From positions 372,001-436,000 of the forward strand of contig NZ_UWPB01000002.1 of NCBI RefSeq assembly GCF_900604945.1: a stretch of 64,000 nucleotides of DNA, read 5' to 3'. Every line of letters begins with the position of its first letter. Positions within the stretch are counted from its first letter, which is position 1. A program made the translations under genes and the position numbers. This document shows, piece by piece, positions 8,498 through 16,403 of this stretch. Below the pieces are notes generated by a model. It made no database searches. It saw only the letters and a list, made by a program, of their open reading frames with translations, and had not been told where the DNA came from. The stretch comes from Ruminococcus sp. Marseille-P6503. Lineage in GTDB: Bacteria > Bacillota > Clostridia > Oscillospirales > Ruminococcaceae.

Positions 8498-8526
8498 TTG
8501 ACAATTAAATATTATTATATTATAAT
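8498..8526 (+). promoter_or_regulatory. Sigma-A promoter for lipoprotein gene
   Basis: TTGACA-N17-TATAAT in a very AT-rich stretch, 112 bp upstream of the lipoprotein start. Confidence 0.75.
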
Positions 8527-8638
8527 TAAATTATACCAGATTTTGCTGAATTAAGCTGATTTTTCTTTATTTAGAGCAGACGGCAGCTCTTTAGTCTACA
8601 ATTATTAAACTGTATTACTTATCAGAAAAGAGGTCATT

Positions 8639-9919
8639 ATGAGAAAACACATTCTTTCAGCATTCATCATTTCTTCTGTTATTCTTTCAGGCTGTTACGC
8701 CCAGCCGGGCGACGAAGGATATATAGGCGATCCCTATACCGGAAAAAGACGTTCGGTTTCTTATTCTTCAACCTCTATTTATAACAGCCGTAATGAAATA
8801 ATCGGAGAAATTGATTATTCGCAGCTTCTTTATATGACGGACGGCAATATTATATATTGTAAATATGGTTCAAATTACGATGCTTACAGTAATATGGAAC
8901 TTTATTTATATAATATTGACAGCAATACTTCTCAGCTTCTCGGAGTAATTGAAGATTGGTCCTTTTTAAATAAAAATAATTCCTGGGCCGCGGACGGACA
9001 TTTGTATTTGCTTGTTACCACGGGAGATTATATATCCGAAGATAAAAGCAAGCAGGAGGTATATGACGTTGATCTGAACCAGCAGTCGGTTAAAAGTATT
9101 TATACCGTAAAAAACCCAACGACCTATAACACGATGACGATTGCTGAAGATAAGCTGTTCATTTCGTCTACGGACAAAAAGGGCACTTTTCTTATTGAAT
9201 CGTATGATCTCAAAAGCATGGAAAGCAGTATCATGCAGCCGTCGTTTACATATGACGAAGAAAGCAGTTCCGGAGAGGTCATAAGATATATTACCTACGA
9301 CGAGGAGAATATTTATTTGCTCAGGGTAAAGAGGGAAGCTTCCGGAGATACTTTCGTTTATATCGACAAATACGATAATAATTTTAATTTTATCAGCTCC
9401 AAGGAGTTTGAGCCGGAGCTTGATTACGGCTTTGACCCGTCGGATAATTACGACCTGATCATGGAGCAGCGATTTGACGTAGCCATGTGCTTCAGGGTCT
9501 TTGGAGATTATTTTTATTATGAAAACAGGGGAATGATCCAGTGTATGCAGAAGCTTGAAAATGATGAATTCAAGTCTGTTTTCCGCTCTCCCTATTTAAA
9601 ATGGATAACGAACTGCGACGCTGACGGGCAGGTAAATATGATCTTCAACGTAGAACGCAATGATGTAAAGCAGAAAAATAAGAATATGATATATTCAATT
9701 GACGAAAAAACCGATACAATCAAAAGCGCCGAATTTGTTTTATTCGATAAAAAATATTGTATTAACGACGCGATTACCGATTCTGAGGGAAATATTTTTG
9801 CCGAGGTTCGCAACGGTTTCGCTGAAAGTCAGGAGTTAGACGATTACAGGCTTTATTATATTAAAAATTCCGAGCTTGATTTTGCCGAAACAAATGATTT
9901 TCCGGATACGCTTTTTTAA
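8639..9919 (+). CDS. Putative lipoprotein, propeller-like
   Basis: A 426-residue protein with a lipoprotein signal: MRKHILSAFIISSVILSGC, lipobox LSGC with Cys19. The mature part is rich in repeated Tyr/Asp/Ser strands (LYLYNIDSNTSQLLG, IYLLRVKREASGDTFVYIDK, MIYSIDEKTDTIKSAEFVLF), a pattern of WD/PQQ-like beta-propeller blades. No known family recognised. It would sit on the outer face of the membrane. It faces against replication on this arm and has its own strong promoter and a shared terminator, so it is a single-gene unit inserted in the par-jag region. Ribosome site AAAGAGG. Confidence 0.8.
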   Translation: MRKHILSAFIISSVILSGCYAQPGDEGYIGDPYTGKRRSVSYSSTSIYNSRNEIIGEIDYSQLLYMTDGNIIYCKYGSNYDAYSNMELYLYNIDSNTSQLLGVIEDWSFLNKNNSWAADGHLYLLVTTGDYISEDKSKQEVYDVDLNQQSVKSIYTVKNPTTYNTMTIAEDKLFISSTDKKGTFLIESYDLKSMESSIMQPSFTYDEESSSGEVIRYITYDEENIYLLRVKREASGDTFVYIDKYDNNFNFISSKEFEPELDYGFDPSDNYDLIMEQRFDVAMCFRVFGDYFYYENRGMIQCMQKLENDEFKSVFRSPYLKWITNCDADGQVNMIFNVERNDVKQKNKNMIYSIDEKTDTIKSAEFVLFDKKYCINDAITDSEGNIFAEVRNGFAESQELDDYRLYYIKNSELDFAETNDFPDTLF

Positions 9920-9957
9920 AGCGGCGGTTCGGGTGAATAACTGTTAATACACACGCA

Positions 9958-9990
9958 AAAAAGGAGCGGCTGACCGCTCCTTTCTTATTA
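9958..9990. terminator. Bidirectional terminator
   Basis: AAAGGAGCGG-CTGA-CCGCTCCTTT with A- and T-rich flanks, between the convergent lipoprotein and jag genes. Confidence 0.85.
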
Positions 9991-10006
9991 AGTATCATTA
10001 TTCAAA

Positions 10007-10801
10007 TTAAAACTCGATTTTTCCGTAAAGTCCGGCGTCAAGGCTGTCCTCCGGCTTTGGCTTCTTATAATCCTTTTCAAAGCTGGTGGTTATATCAAAA
10101 TGAGCCTTCGGCGGTCTTCTGTCGCGGCGTCCGCCGTTTCTTTTTCCGCCTTTTCCTCCTCTGTATCCGCCGTCTCTAAATTTCTTTTCGGTAGAGCTTA
10201 TAATAACCTTTCTGTAAGGCTCTTCTCCTGTTGAACGGGAGGTAACTCCCTCGATCTCTGAAACCGCGGCGTGTATAATTCTTCTTTCATAAGGATTCAT
10301 AGGCTCAAGGGCGGAGGTTCTTCCGTTTTTCTTAACGTTGTTCGCGATCTTTACCGCAAGCTCCTCAAGCTGCTGCTTTCTTCTTTCGCGGAAACCGTTT
10401 GAATCGGTGGAAATCCTGAAATAATCCCTGTCTATTTTATTGCACACCAGCGAGGACAGGTACTGAAGCGCGTCCAGCAGCTCGCCCTTTTTGCCTATCA
10501 GCTCTTCAAAGCCGCTTCCGTTTATTTCAAACTGAGCGCCGTTTTCGGTTTCGGTAACCTCTATAGCCGCGTCTTCTATTCCCATAGAAATCAGAACTCT
10601 CAGCATATAGCCGTAAGCAATATCGGCTTTGGAGGGAACATATTCCGCTTCTACCTTTGCTTCTCCTTTGATCTTGCCGAAAATGCTCTTTTTAGGCTCT
10701 TCAATAATGTTAAAGCTGATCTTTTCAGCTTCCGCTCCGAATTCCGCGGCTGCCGCCTGCTTCGCTTCCTCTACCGACGGTGCGGTAAATATCTTTTTCA
10801 T
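10007..10801 (-). CDS. jag: Jag (KhpB), SpoIIIJ-associated RNA-binding protein
   Basis: A 264-residue protein with the three Jag parts. The N-terminal Jag_N domain is MKKIFTAPSVEEAKQAAAAE. The KH-II domain has GFEELIGKKGELLDALQYL at about 150-170. The R3H domain contains MNPYERRIIHAAVSEIEG, and a basic Gly/Arg-rich tail follows. Jag/KhpB binds RNA and works near YidC and the cell-elongation machinery. The start at 10801 is preferred because AAAGG lies 9 bases upstream. It follows yidC by 37 bases, the conserved pairing. Confidence 0.95.
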   Translation of the reverse strand: MKKIFTAPSVEEAKQAAAAEFGAEAEKISFNIIEEPKKSIFGKIKGEAKVEAEYVPSKADIAYGYMLRVLISMGIEDAAIEVTETENGAQFEINGSGFEELIGKKGELLDALQYLSSLVCNKIDRDYFRISTDSNGFRERRKQQLEELAVKIANNVKKNGRTSALEPMNPYERRIIHAAVSEIEGVTSRSTGEEPYRKVIISSTEKKFRDGGYRGGKGGKRNGGRRDRRPPKAHFDITTSFEKDYKKPKPEDSLDAGLYGKIEF

Positions 10802-10838
10802 TTTTATCATCCTTTCAATTTCCGGATAAACCTTCAAG

Positions 10839-12194
10839 TTATTCGTTTTCGTTATACTCGTCGCCGTATTTTTCTGCCATACGCTTTCTTGCCTCGTTAA
10901 GCTTTTTCCTCTGAAGCTCTTTAAGCTCGGCCTTTGACAGCTTTTTCTCGGAATCTTCATCCTCATCCTTATCGCTGCCGGAGGATTTATCTGAAAGCGT
11001 CTGTCCGTTCTTCTGTGCCTTCACGATTTCCTGAGCCTCGAGAGTCTTTTCAATAAACGATTTTTTACCGCTCTTTTTCTTCTTCCGCTTATCCTTTTCA
11101 ATATCCTTTTGCACAAGCTCTTTTACATGCTCGGGGGTATATACCACGTTGAGGAATATCGTCTGAAGCAGGGCGAACAGCGAGGAATATATCCAGTAAA
11201 GTCCGAGTCCGGCAGGATACGCGAAGGATATCCACAGGGAGAAAAACGGCATTATAAACAGCATTGCTTTCATTCCGCCGCCCATGCTCGCGGCAGCAGG
11301 ATTGTTTTTCTTCATAAACAGCTGTGAAACGACCGTGCAGGCAAGCTGAAGTACGAAGGACAGCACGGGGATTATCAGAAGCGGACTTTTAACCGTAGGG
11401 ATAGCTCCCAGCGAAAGACCGAAAAATTCATATTTAAAGTCTTCCGCTTCCTTCCTTACGTCGTCGGGAAGTATATCCGCGAATTTGGCGTTTTCCTTAT
11501 CCTTGTCCACAAAGTCGAAGGTAACAAGCTCCGGCTTTGACTGGGCAAGATTCTGGGAAACATATTTTTCATTTGTGATAAACTGATCTATATCGCTGTG
11601 TTTTTTTACCGCTTCGATCAGCGCTTCCCATTCGCTGTCAGATTCCACGACCTTCGCCGTTTTCGGGTAATTATCCTTATCGTCAAGCGTTTCTCTGAGA
11701 GCGGCGTAAACGTCCTCCTCGCCGTCTTTTTCAAAGTCCTCCAAAAGCTTTTCTATAGTCGTATCCTTGCTTTTTATCTCGGCGCTTACCGTTGCAAGAT
11801 TTGTTATCAGATTATTGCTTTTTTCAACTGAATCCTTATCAAGATCTGAAACATAGGTAAGCGGTCCGTAGATAACGGGGATCATTGAAAAGAGAATAAC
11901 CATTGTTATTATCATAGGCAGACAGCTTGCCATTGGGTTTATATTTTCCTTGCTGTAAAGCTTCATTGTTTCTTCATTAAGCTTTTCCTTATTCTTGGCG
12001 TATTTCTTATTCAGCTTTTGAATCTCCGGCTGGATCATTGACATTCTTGCCGTGCTTTTCTGCTGCTTAATTTGCAGCGGCAGCGTTACAAGTCTGGTTA
12101 TTACCGTAAAAATAAGCAGCGCTATACCGTAATTATGCACCAGCGCATAGCAGCCCTTCATTATCCATCCTAATGGAGTTGCCAGTATATTCAT
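10839..12194 (-). CDS. yidC: Membrane protein insertase YidC (SpoIIIJ/OxaA)
   Basis: A 451-residue YidC/Oxa1 insertase. The groove arginine is in TVITRLVTLPL, and the cytoplasmic hairpin IQPEIQKLNKKYAKNKEKL follows. Conserved membrane segments are SCLPMIITMVILFSMIPV, SPLLIIPVLSFVLQLACTV and AYPAGLGLYWIYSSLFALLQ. It is longer than the usual Gram-positive form (about 260 residues) because of an extra outer loop of roughly 120 residues, about 130-250, and a highly charged C-terminal tail. Unlike many Bacillus homologues it has no lipobox. It lies in the jag-yidC-yidD-rnpA-rpmH cluster. Confidence 0.97.
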   Translation of the reverse strand: MNILATPLGWIMKGCYALVHNYGIALLIFTVITRLVTLPLQIKQQKSTARMSMIQPEIQKLNKKYAKNKEKLNEETMKLYSKENINPMASCLPMIITMVILFSMIPVIYGPLTYVSDLDKDSVEKSNNLITNLATVSAEIKSKDTTIEKLLEDFEKDGEEDVYAALRETLDDKDNYPKTAKVVESDSEWEALIEAVKKHSDIDQFITNEKYVSQNLAQSKPELVTFDFVDKDKENAKFADILPDDVRKEAEDFKYEFFGLSLGAIPTVKSPLLIIPVLSFVLQLACTVVSQLFMKKNNPAAASMGGGMKAMLFIMPFFSLWISFAYPAGLGLYWIYSSLFALLQTIFLNVVYTPEHVKELVQKDIEKDKRKKKKSGKKSFIEKTLEAQEIVKAQKNGQTLSDKSSGSDKDEDEDSEKKLSKAELKELQRKKLNEARKRMAEKYGDEYNENE

Positions 12195-12235
12195 TAATAA
12201 TCCTCCGTATTTAAAGAAACGTTTTTAATTCCGTT

Positions 12236-12478
12236 TCATTGTTTGCTTCTTTTAAATAAATGAAATTCATCGGGAACATAGTCTACTCCGCCTCTGCTCC
12301 ACGGATTGCACCTGAGCAGACGCCAGGCGCTTAATATAAAGCCTTTGAAAAATCCATGTCTTCTGAAAGCTTCCAGCGCGTAGGCTGAACAGCTTGGATA
12401 ATACCTGCATCTTGCCGGAAACAGCGGACTGATAAATTTTCTATAAAATTTTATCAGAAGCATTGAAATATATTTCAT
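12236..12478 (-). CDS. yidD: YidD membrane-insertion efficiency factor
   Basis: An 80-residue protein with the family core: [20 protein letters not shown], then [20 protein letters not shown] and [18 protein letters not shown]. YidD assists YidC-dependent insertion at the inner membrane. It starts 11 bases after rnpA ends, the usual order rnpA-yidD-yidC. Confidence 0.97.
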   Translation of the reverse strand: MKYISMLLIKFYRKFISPLFPARCRYYPSCSAYALEAFRRHGFFKGFILSAWRLLRCNPWSRGGVDYVPDEFHLFKRSKQ

Positions 12479-12489
12479 TTCAGCGCGGC

Positions 12490-12852
12490 CTATCCTTTAT
12501 TCTTTTTTTCCCGCTTGGGCGGTCTGTTCATTTCTCTTATCAGCTTCTTTTTTATAAATCTCTCAATATCCCCGGATTTTTTTTCCTTGATATTATTTCT
12601 TCCTACAAAAACTATATCATAGCCTATGGGAATACCTGTTTCATTAAGTCTGTAGGCGGCTCTGATTATTCTTTTTATCCGGTTTCTTTCAACCGCGTTT
12701 CCCTGTTTTTTTCCCGCGGTTATTCCTATTCTGTTATACGGCGAGCCGTTCGGCAAAAAATAAGCGACAATCATGCTGTCAGACACATATCTTCCTTTTC
12801 TGTAGCACTTAAGAAATACGCTGTTGTCCTTCAAAACCTCAGTAAAAAGCAT
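12490..12852 (-). CDS. rnpA: Ribonuclease P protein component RnpA
   Basis: A 120-residue basic protein. The RNR motif region is [18 protein letters not shown]. The N-terminal substrate cleft ([20 protein letters not shown]) and [11 protein letters not shown] are also typical. It binds the catalytic RNase P RNA and the 5' leader of pre-tRNA. The start at 12852 is chosen because AGGGGA lies about 9 bases upstream and the length matches the family; the frame is open 11 codons further without a ribosome site. Confidence 0.95.
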   Translation of the reverse strand: MLFTEVLKDNSVFLKCYRKGRYVSDSMIVAYFLPNGSPYNRIGITAGKKQGNAVERNRIKRIIRAAYRLNETGIPIGYDIVFVGRNNIKEKKSGDIERFIKKKLIREMNRPPKREKKNKG

Positions 12853-13014
12853 AAAACGTCCCCTGACCGCAGAATACTGCCGCACTTTAATTATTAAAGC
12901 AAATTATTATCAGAATTAATATGAATTAAAATAAAATATTAATTTTTCTTTCAATAAAAAGAGAAAGACCCTATACCAATCAGAAAATGAATGGTATATG
13001 GCCGTATCATCATA

Positions 13015-13149
13015 TCAATAGCTGAGTCTTGCTCTTCCCTTAGCTCTTCTGCGAGCCAAAACCTTTCTGCCGTTTCTGGTAGACATTCTTTTCATAAAAC
13101 CGTGAACCTTTTTTCTCTGAAGCTTCTTAGGCTGATAAGTTCTTTTCAT
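13015..13149 (-). CDS. rpmH: 50S ribosomal protein L34
   Basis: 44 codons beginning [20 protein letters not shown] and ending [12 protein letters not shown], a full-length, highly basic L34. AGGGAGGAT lies 6 bases upstream of the ATG. First gene of the minus-strand rpmH-rnpA cluster. Confidence 0.98.
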   Translation of the reverse strand: MKRTYQPKKLQRKKVHGFMKRMSTRNGRKVLARRRAKGRARLSY

Positions 13150-13272
13150 TAAAATATCCTCCCTTCAATAAAACGGATATCCTACCGTTCAGTATCCCTG
13201 CTTTTGACAAAGCAATAACGGACAAACGCGCCTGATCTCATAAATACAGGCAATAAGCCCTTGCAATATGTT

Positions 13273-13302
13273 ATTATAACTCAACTATACAGTCTTTGTC
13301 AA
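13273..13302 (-). promoter_or_regulatory. rpmH promoter
   Basis: On the minus strand: TTGACA-N18-TATAAT, about 124 bp upstream of rpmH. Confidence 0.75.
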
Positions 13303-13495
13303 GTCTGTTCATGATATTTTTATATTTAATTTTACTGAATGTTCCGCCGTTTTGCTCTTTTTCAGAACCTATATTTAAACTTTTTGTGTATTTCAATCAG
13401 CATCGGCACTATATATTGTACGGCAGGCGTGAAAAAAAGTATACATTGAGTATCCGCTTTTATTATCTTCTCAGTCCAAAAAATTCACACTATTA

Positions 13496-13503
13496 ATAAT
13501 TAT
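13496..13503. repeat. Target-site duplication, left
   Basis: ATAATTAT, identical to 14350-14357 on the other side of the IS element. Confidence 0.85.
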
Positions 13504-13543
13504 GGGTGTGGACAAATAGAGCAGAATATGATATAATGAAGGA

Positions 13544-13834
13544 ATGAGAAAAGCAAAAGAAGTAGCAGGTAGAAAATGTCCTATCTGCGGTAAATCAAAA
13601 AATCAGGTGAACGCAGGGAAAAATCGTTCGGGAACACAGAAGTGCTTTTGCAATGATTGCAAAAAATACTACACTCTCAACCCGAAAACACGAGAATATC
13701 CCGAAGAAATTCGCCAACAGGCAATCAAAACATTCTACGCAGGAGCCAGCGGACGAGGAGTCGGCAAGGTGTTTGGTTTCAGCAAGGCGAATGTCTACAA
13801 TTGGATTAAAAAAAACAGTTCAAGCTCACAGTAA
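13544..13834 (+). CDS. IS1-family InsA-like protein
   Basis: A 96-residue protein with an N-terminal zinc ribbon (CPICGK, then CFCNDCKKYY) and a helix-turn-helix (AGASGRGVGKVFGFSKANVY) that would bind the terminal repeats. It ends shortly after an A8 tract (13808-13815), where an IS1 transposase normally changes frame to join the catalytic domain. Confidence 0.85.
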   Translation: MRKAKEVAGRKCPICGKSKNQVNAGKNRSGTQKCFCNDCKKYYTLNPKTREYPEEIRQQAIKTFYAGASGRGVGKVFGFSKANVYNWIKKNSSSSQ

Positions 13835-14327
13835 CTTCCATTTTTTAGAATTAGATGAGTTGTATTGGTTTATTGGACAAAAGCCCAAAACAGAAACACG
13901 TGAAAACACTTATGTAATGACAATGGTAAGCAGATTGCCAAGACAAATCGTTGGATTTGATGTTGCTTTTGATAAATCACCGGAGCGTATACAAAGGGTG
14001 GTTGACAGCGGTCCTGAAGCCGAATGTTACTGTACAGACGGCTATTGGGGTTATGTTGATATTGTATATCCAGGTAAGCATATTCGTAATATTTACGACA
14101 AAAGCAACACCTTTACCGTTGAGGGAATAAATGCTGATTTGAGGCATTATATACCTCTTTTGAGGCGACGCAGCCGATGTTTTCCACGAAAGCTTGATAC
14201 GCTAAAAGCTGTTTTAGAGCTATTTGTCCAAGCGTATAATGAATTTGGCATCGCTAAAATGAATTATCGCAAAAGCCGTACCTCAAATTCTCGTGAATTA
14301 CCCTTTTCTGTTCTTGATTTTTTATAA
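13791..14327 (+). CDS. IS1-family InsB-like catalytic frame
   Basis: The catalytic half of the transposase. DDE-type residues are plausible in LELDELYWFIG, CYCTDGYWGY and FTVEGINADLRHY, with LLRRRSRCFPRKLD as the C-terminal IS1 signature. The frame can be read from ATG 13791, but the family needs fusion to InsA across the A8 tract. Here the catalytic frame is +1 relative to InsA, and the -1 frame meets TAG at 13846. Fusion therefore needs loss of one A or gain of two in the RNA, or a +1 or -2 slip. It may be a slippage-regulated gene or a frameshifted copy. Confidence 0.8.
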   Translation: MSTIGLKKTVQAHSNFHFLELDELYWFIGQKPKTETRENTYVMTMVSRLPRQIVGFDVAFDKSPERIQRVVDSGPEAECYCTDGYWGYVDIVYPGKHIRNIYDKSNTFTVEGINADLRHYIPLLRRRSRCFPRKLDTLKAVLELFVQAYNEFGIAKMNYRKSRTSNSRELPFSVLDFL

Positions 14328-14349
14328 TCTGCTCTTTGTGTCCACACCT

Positions 14350-14357
14350 ATAATTAT
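14350..14357. repeat. Target-site duplication, right
   Basis: ATAATTAT, the right copy of the IS target duplication. Confidence 0.85.
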
Positions 14358-14364
14358 ATAGGAC

Positions 14365-14393
14365 TTGAAATTTTTCTGACTCTGTGATATAAT
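14365..14393 (+). promoter_or_regulatory. dnaA promoter
   Basis: TTGAAA-N17-TATAAT, leaving a leader of about 150 nt before dnaA. The IS right end is 15 bp upstream of the -35 box. Confidence 0.75.
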
Positions 14394-14551
14394 TAAATAG
14401 AATTGATTTTTGTGCCCTTTTTTTAAAATATGAATAAAATCTGAGTTGAGACCTTGCTTTTTCAGATCAATGAAAACAGCTTCCGCGGCACGATCATCAG
14501 GCGGCAATACCTATAATATACGCTTAAATTTACGAAAGGAATGGAAATAGA

Positions 14552-15904
14552 ATGGATTCTTTTAACGAGGCGTTTCAAAGCGTCCTTAAATACTGTGAAG
14601 CAGATCCATCGGTCAGCGAGATCGGTTTTAATAAATGGATAAAGATACTGGAGCCTTTTAAGCTTGAGAACAATACCGCTTTTCTGCTGACAGACAGCGA
14701 ATTTACTAAGAAAACCACTACCGAGGTTTACGAGGACGTGCTTAAACGCGCTTTTCTTGAGGTACTCGGCTTTGATGTGGATATAAGGATACTTGTAAAG
14801 GCCAAAGCCGAAAACACAGACGATATACCTCAGGAGCCCGCTCCTACCGTTTCTTCGCCTACCAAGTACAGCAGCAGCCTTACCTTTGACAATTTCGTAA
14901 AGGGTAAATCAAACGAGCTGGCTTACGCCTTTTCAATAGCGGTGGCGGGAAAAAACGATACCTCAGGAGAGCTGAGCACTAATCAGGCCTTTAATCCTCT
15001 TTTTATATACGGCGATTCGGGACTGGGAAAGACTCATCTTATGAAGGCTATCGAAAATGAGGTCAAAAAGAAAAAGCCGGATATAAATCTTATATATACG
15101 ACCGGAGAAAACTTCATGAACGAGCTTGTCAAGGCTATAGAATACAAGCAGACTATCAGCTTTCACGACAAATACCGCAACGCCGATTTTCTGCTTGTGG
15201 ACGACGTTCAGTCGATAGCGGGCAAGGAACGTATCCAAGAGGAATTTTTCCACACCTTCAACGATCTTTACAATGCCGGAAAGCAGATAGTTCTTACTTC
15301 GGATATTGCTCCTTCCAAAATATCAAAGCTTGAAAACAGGATACGCTCGCGTTTTTCACTCGGCGTACAGGTAGATATACAGCCGCCGGATTTTGAAACG
15401 AGAATGGCGATAGTAAAGCGCAAGGCCGAGGTCCTCGATCTTCAGCTTACCGATAATATATCAAGGATAATCGCCGAAAAGATAAAAGCCAATATACGTC
15501 AGCTTGAGGGAACTGTAAATAAAATGAAGGCGCTTACCATTTATACCAACGAGCAGCCTTCCATTTCCATGGCGCAGCGGGTAATAAAGGAAATAATGAT
15601 CGAGAATCACCCCGCGGAGATAACCGTTGACAGGATAATCAGCGACGTCGCCACCGCTTTCAAGGTAACTCCCGACGATATACGTTCCACAAACAGGAGA
15701 GCAAATATATCCCTTGCAAGAAAGATAACTATATATCTGCTGAAGGAGGTCAAGGGAATGACATATATACAGATAGGCAACGAGCTCAATAAGAATCATT
15801 CTACGATGACTATTCATTATCAGGACGTTGCCGAGCTGCTTAAGAAAAATTCCGATCTGAAGGAAACCGTAGATGATATAATAAAAAATCTCAAGGACGT
15901 TTAA
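14552..15904 (+). CDS. dnaA: Chromosomal replication initiator DnaA
   Basis: A 450-residue full-length DnaA. Domain I is at the N-terminus, followed by a Pro/Ser linker near residues 90-108. The AAA+ Walker A is GDSGLGKTHL (154-163), Walker B LLVDDVQ, and the arginine finger lies in ENRIRSRFSLGV. Domain IV holds the DnaA-box-binding signature NHSTMTIHY. AAAGGA lies upstream of the ATG. It is followed by the oriC gap and dnaN, the standard Firmicute order. Confidence 0.99.
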   Translation: MDSFNEAFQSVLKYCEADPSVSEIGFNKWIKILEPFKLENNTAFLLTDSEFTKKTTTEVYEDVLKRAFLEVLGFDVDIRILVKAKAENTDDIPQEPAPTVSSPTKYSSSLTFDNFVKGKSNELAYAFSIAVAGKNDTSGELSTNQAFNPLFIYGDSGLGKTHLMKAIENEVKKKKPDINLIYTTGENFMNELVKAIEYKQTISFHDKYRNADFLLVDDVQSIAGKERIQEEFFHTFNDLYNAGKQIVLTSDIAPSKISKLENRIRSRFSLGVQVDIQPPDFETRMAIVKRKAEVLDLQLTDNISRIIAEKIKANIRQLEGTVNKMKALTIYTNEQPSISMAQRVIKEIMIENHPAEITVDRIISDVATAFKVTPDDIRSTNRRANISLARKITIYLLKEVKGMTYIQIGNELNKNHSTMTIHYQDVAELLKKNSDLKETVDDIIKNLKDV

Positions 15905-16150
15905 CGGCAGTTTTTCAACAGATTCAACACAGTTTTCAACAATCTGTGAAAACAGTTACACCATGAATATAAAAGGATCTGAAAGCTGCCGTACGACAGA
16001 GTTCAACATTTTTTACTTTAACAGTTTCAAGCTGATTTTCCCGCTGTTATTTGAGCTTTTGATTTTTTCAACATTTTTCAGTTTTTTTCTCAACTTTCAA
16101 CCTGAAAATTCTAAACTGTTTCAACCGGTGATTGATTTTCAATTTTTTCG

Positions 16151-16184
16151 TTATTTATTCAACTGAAGAGAGTTGAATAAATAA
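16151..16184. repeat. 14-bp inverted repeat in oriC
   Basis: TTATTTATTCAACT, a 6-nt loop GAAGAG, then AGTTGAATAAATAA: a perfect 14-bp dyad. It could be an origin protein site or a dnaA terminator; its arms contain a TTCAAC box. Confidence 0.8.
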
Positions 16185-16239
16185 GGGAAGAAAAGCCTTT
16201 GAAACGCGGTGTTTGGGGAGGGTTTAGTTGTTTTCAATG

Positions 16240-16257
16240 ACTACTACTACTACTACT
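16240..16257. promoter_or_regulatory. DnaA-trio array
   Basis: Six ACT repeats on the plus strand, so the lower strand read 3'-5' is GATGATGAT, the DnaA-trio register. It is preceded by a G-rich segment and followed by AT-rich DNA, as required for DnaA strand opening. Confidence 0.8.
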
Positions 16258-16403
16258 GTTAAATTAAAGGTTATGTTATGATAAAGGTGAAAAAATAAGG
16301 GAGGATATTCGAGGGGAAAGTTGAAAATGTGCAAGCGGGAAAGGCTGGCTGATAAAGCAAGGAAAAGCTGAGGCTGAAAATAATTTTATGAAAGGACGTT
16401 AAT

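Larger units (their letters stand above)
13504..14349 (+). mobile_element. Complete IS1-family insertion sequence (846 bp)
   Basis: The terminal inverted repeats are GGGTGTGGACAAATAGAGCA (left, 13504) and, read inward from the right end, AGGTGTGGACACAAAGAGCA. An 8-bp duplication ATAATTAT flanks both ends, as expected for IS1 (8-9 bp). It carries two overlapping reading frames equivalent to InsA and InsB. Exact target duplication argues for recent insertion. It sits between rpmH and dnaA, with its right end 15 bp before the predicted dnaA -35 box. Confidence 0.92.
15905..16403. other. oriC: Predicted oriC (dnaA-dnaN intergenic)
   Basis: A 499-bp AT-rich gap with no gene. From left to right it shows eight TTCAAC motifs, all on the plus strand between 15911 and 16164 (five read TTCAACA, similar to the DnaA box TTATCCACA as TTTTCAACA). 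Then come a 14-bp perfect inverted repeat, a G-rich stretch (16205-16222), a tract of six ACT repeats and AT-rich DNA. This box / GC-rich / DnaA-trio / AT-rich order matches the basal unwinding element known from B. subtilis. Gene-orientation switching nearby supports the call. Confidence 0.85.

Noticed and set aside
14322-14507. Minus-strand frame across the IS right end
   Set aside because: Spans the IS boundary and dnaA promoter; no coding evidence.
16240-16257. ACT tract as a simple microsatellite
   Set aside because: Its position next to G-rich and AT-rich DNA in the dnaA-dnaN gap and its register fit DnaA-trios better.
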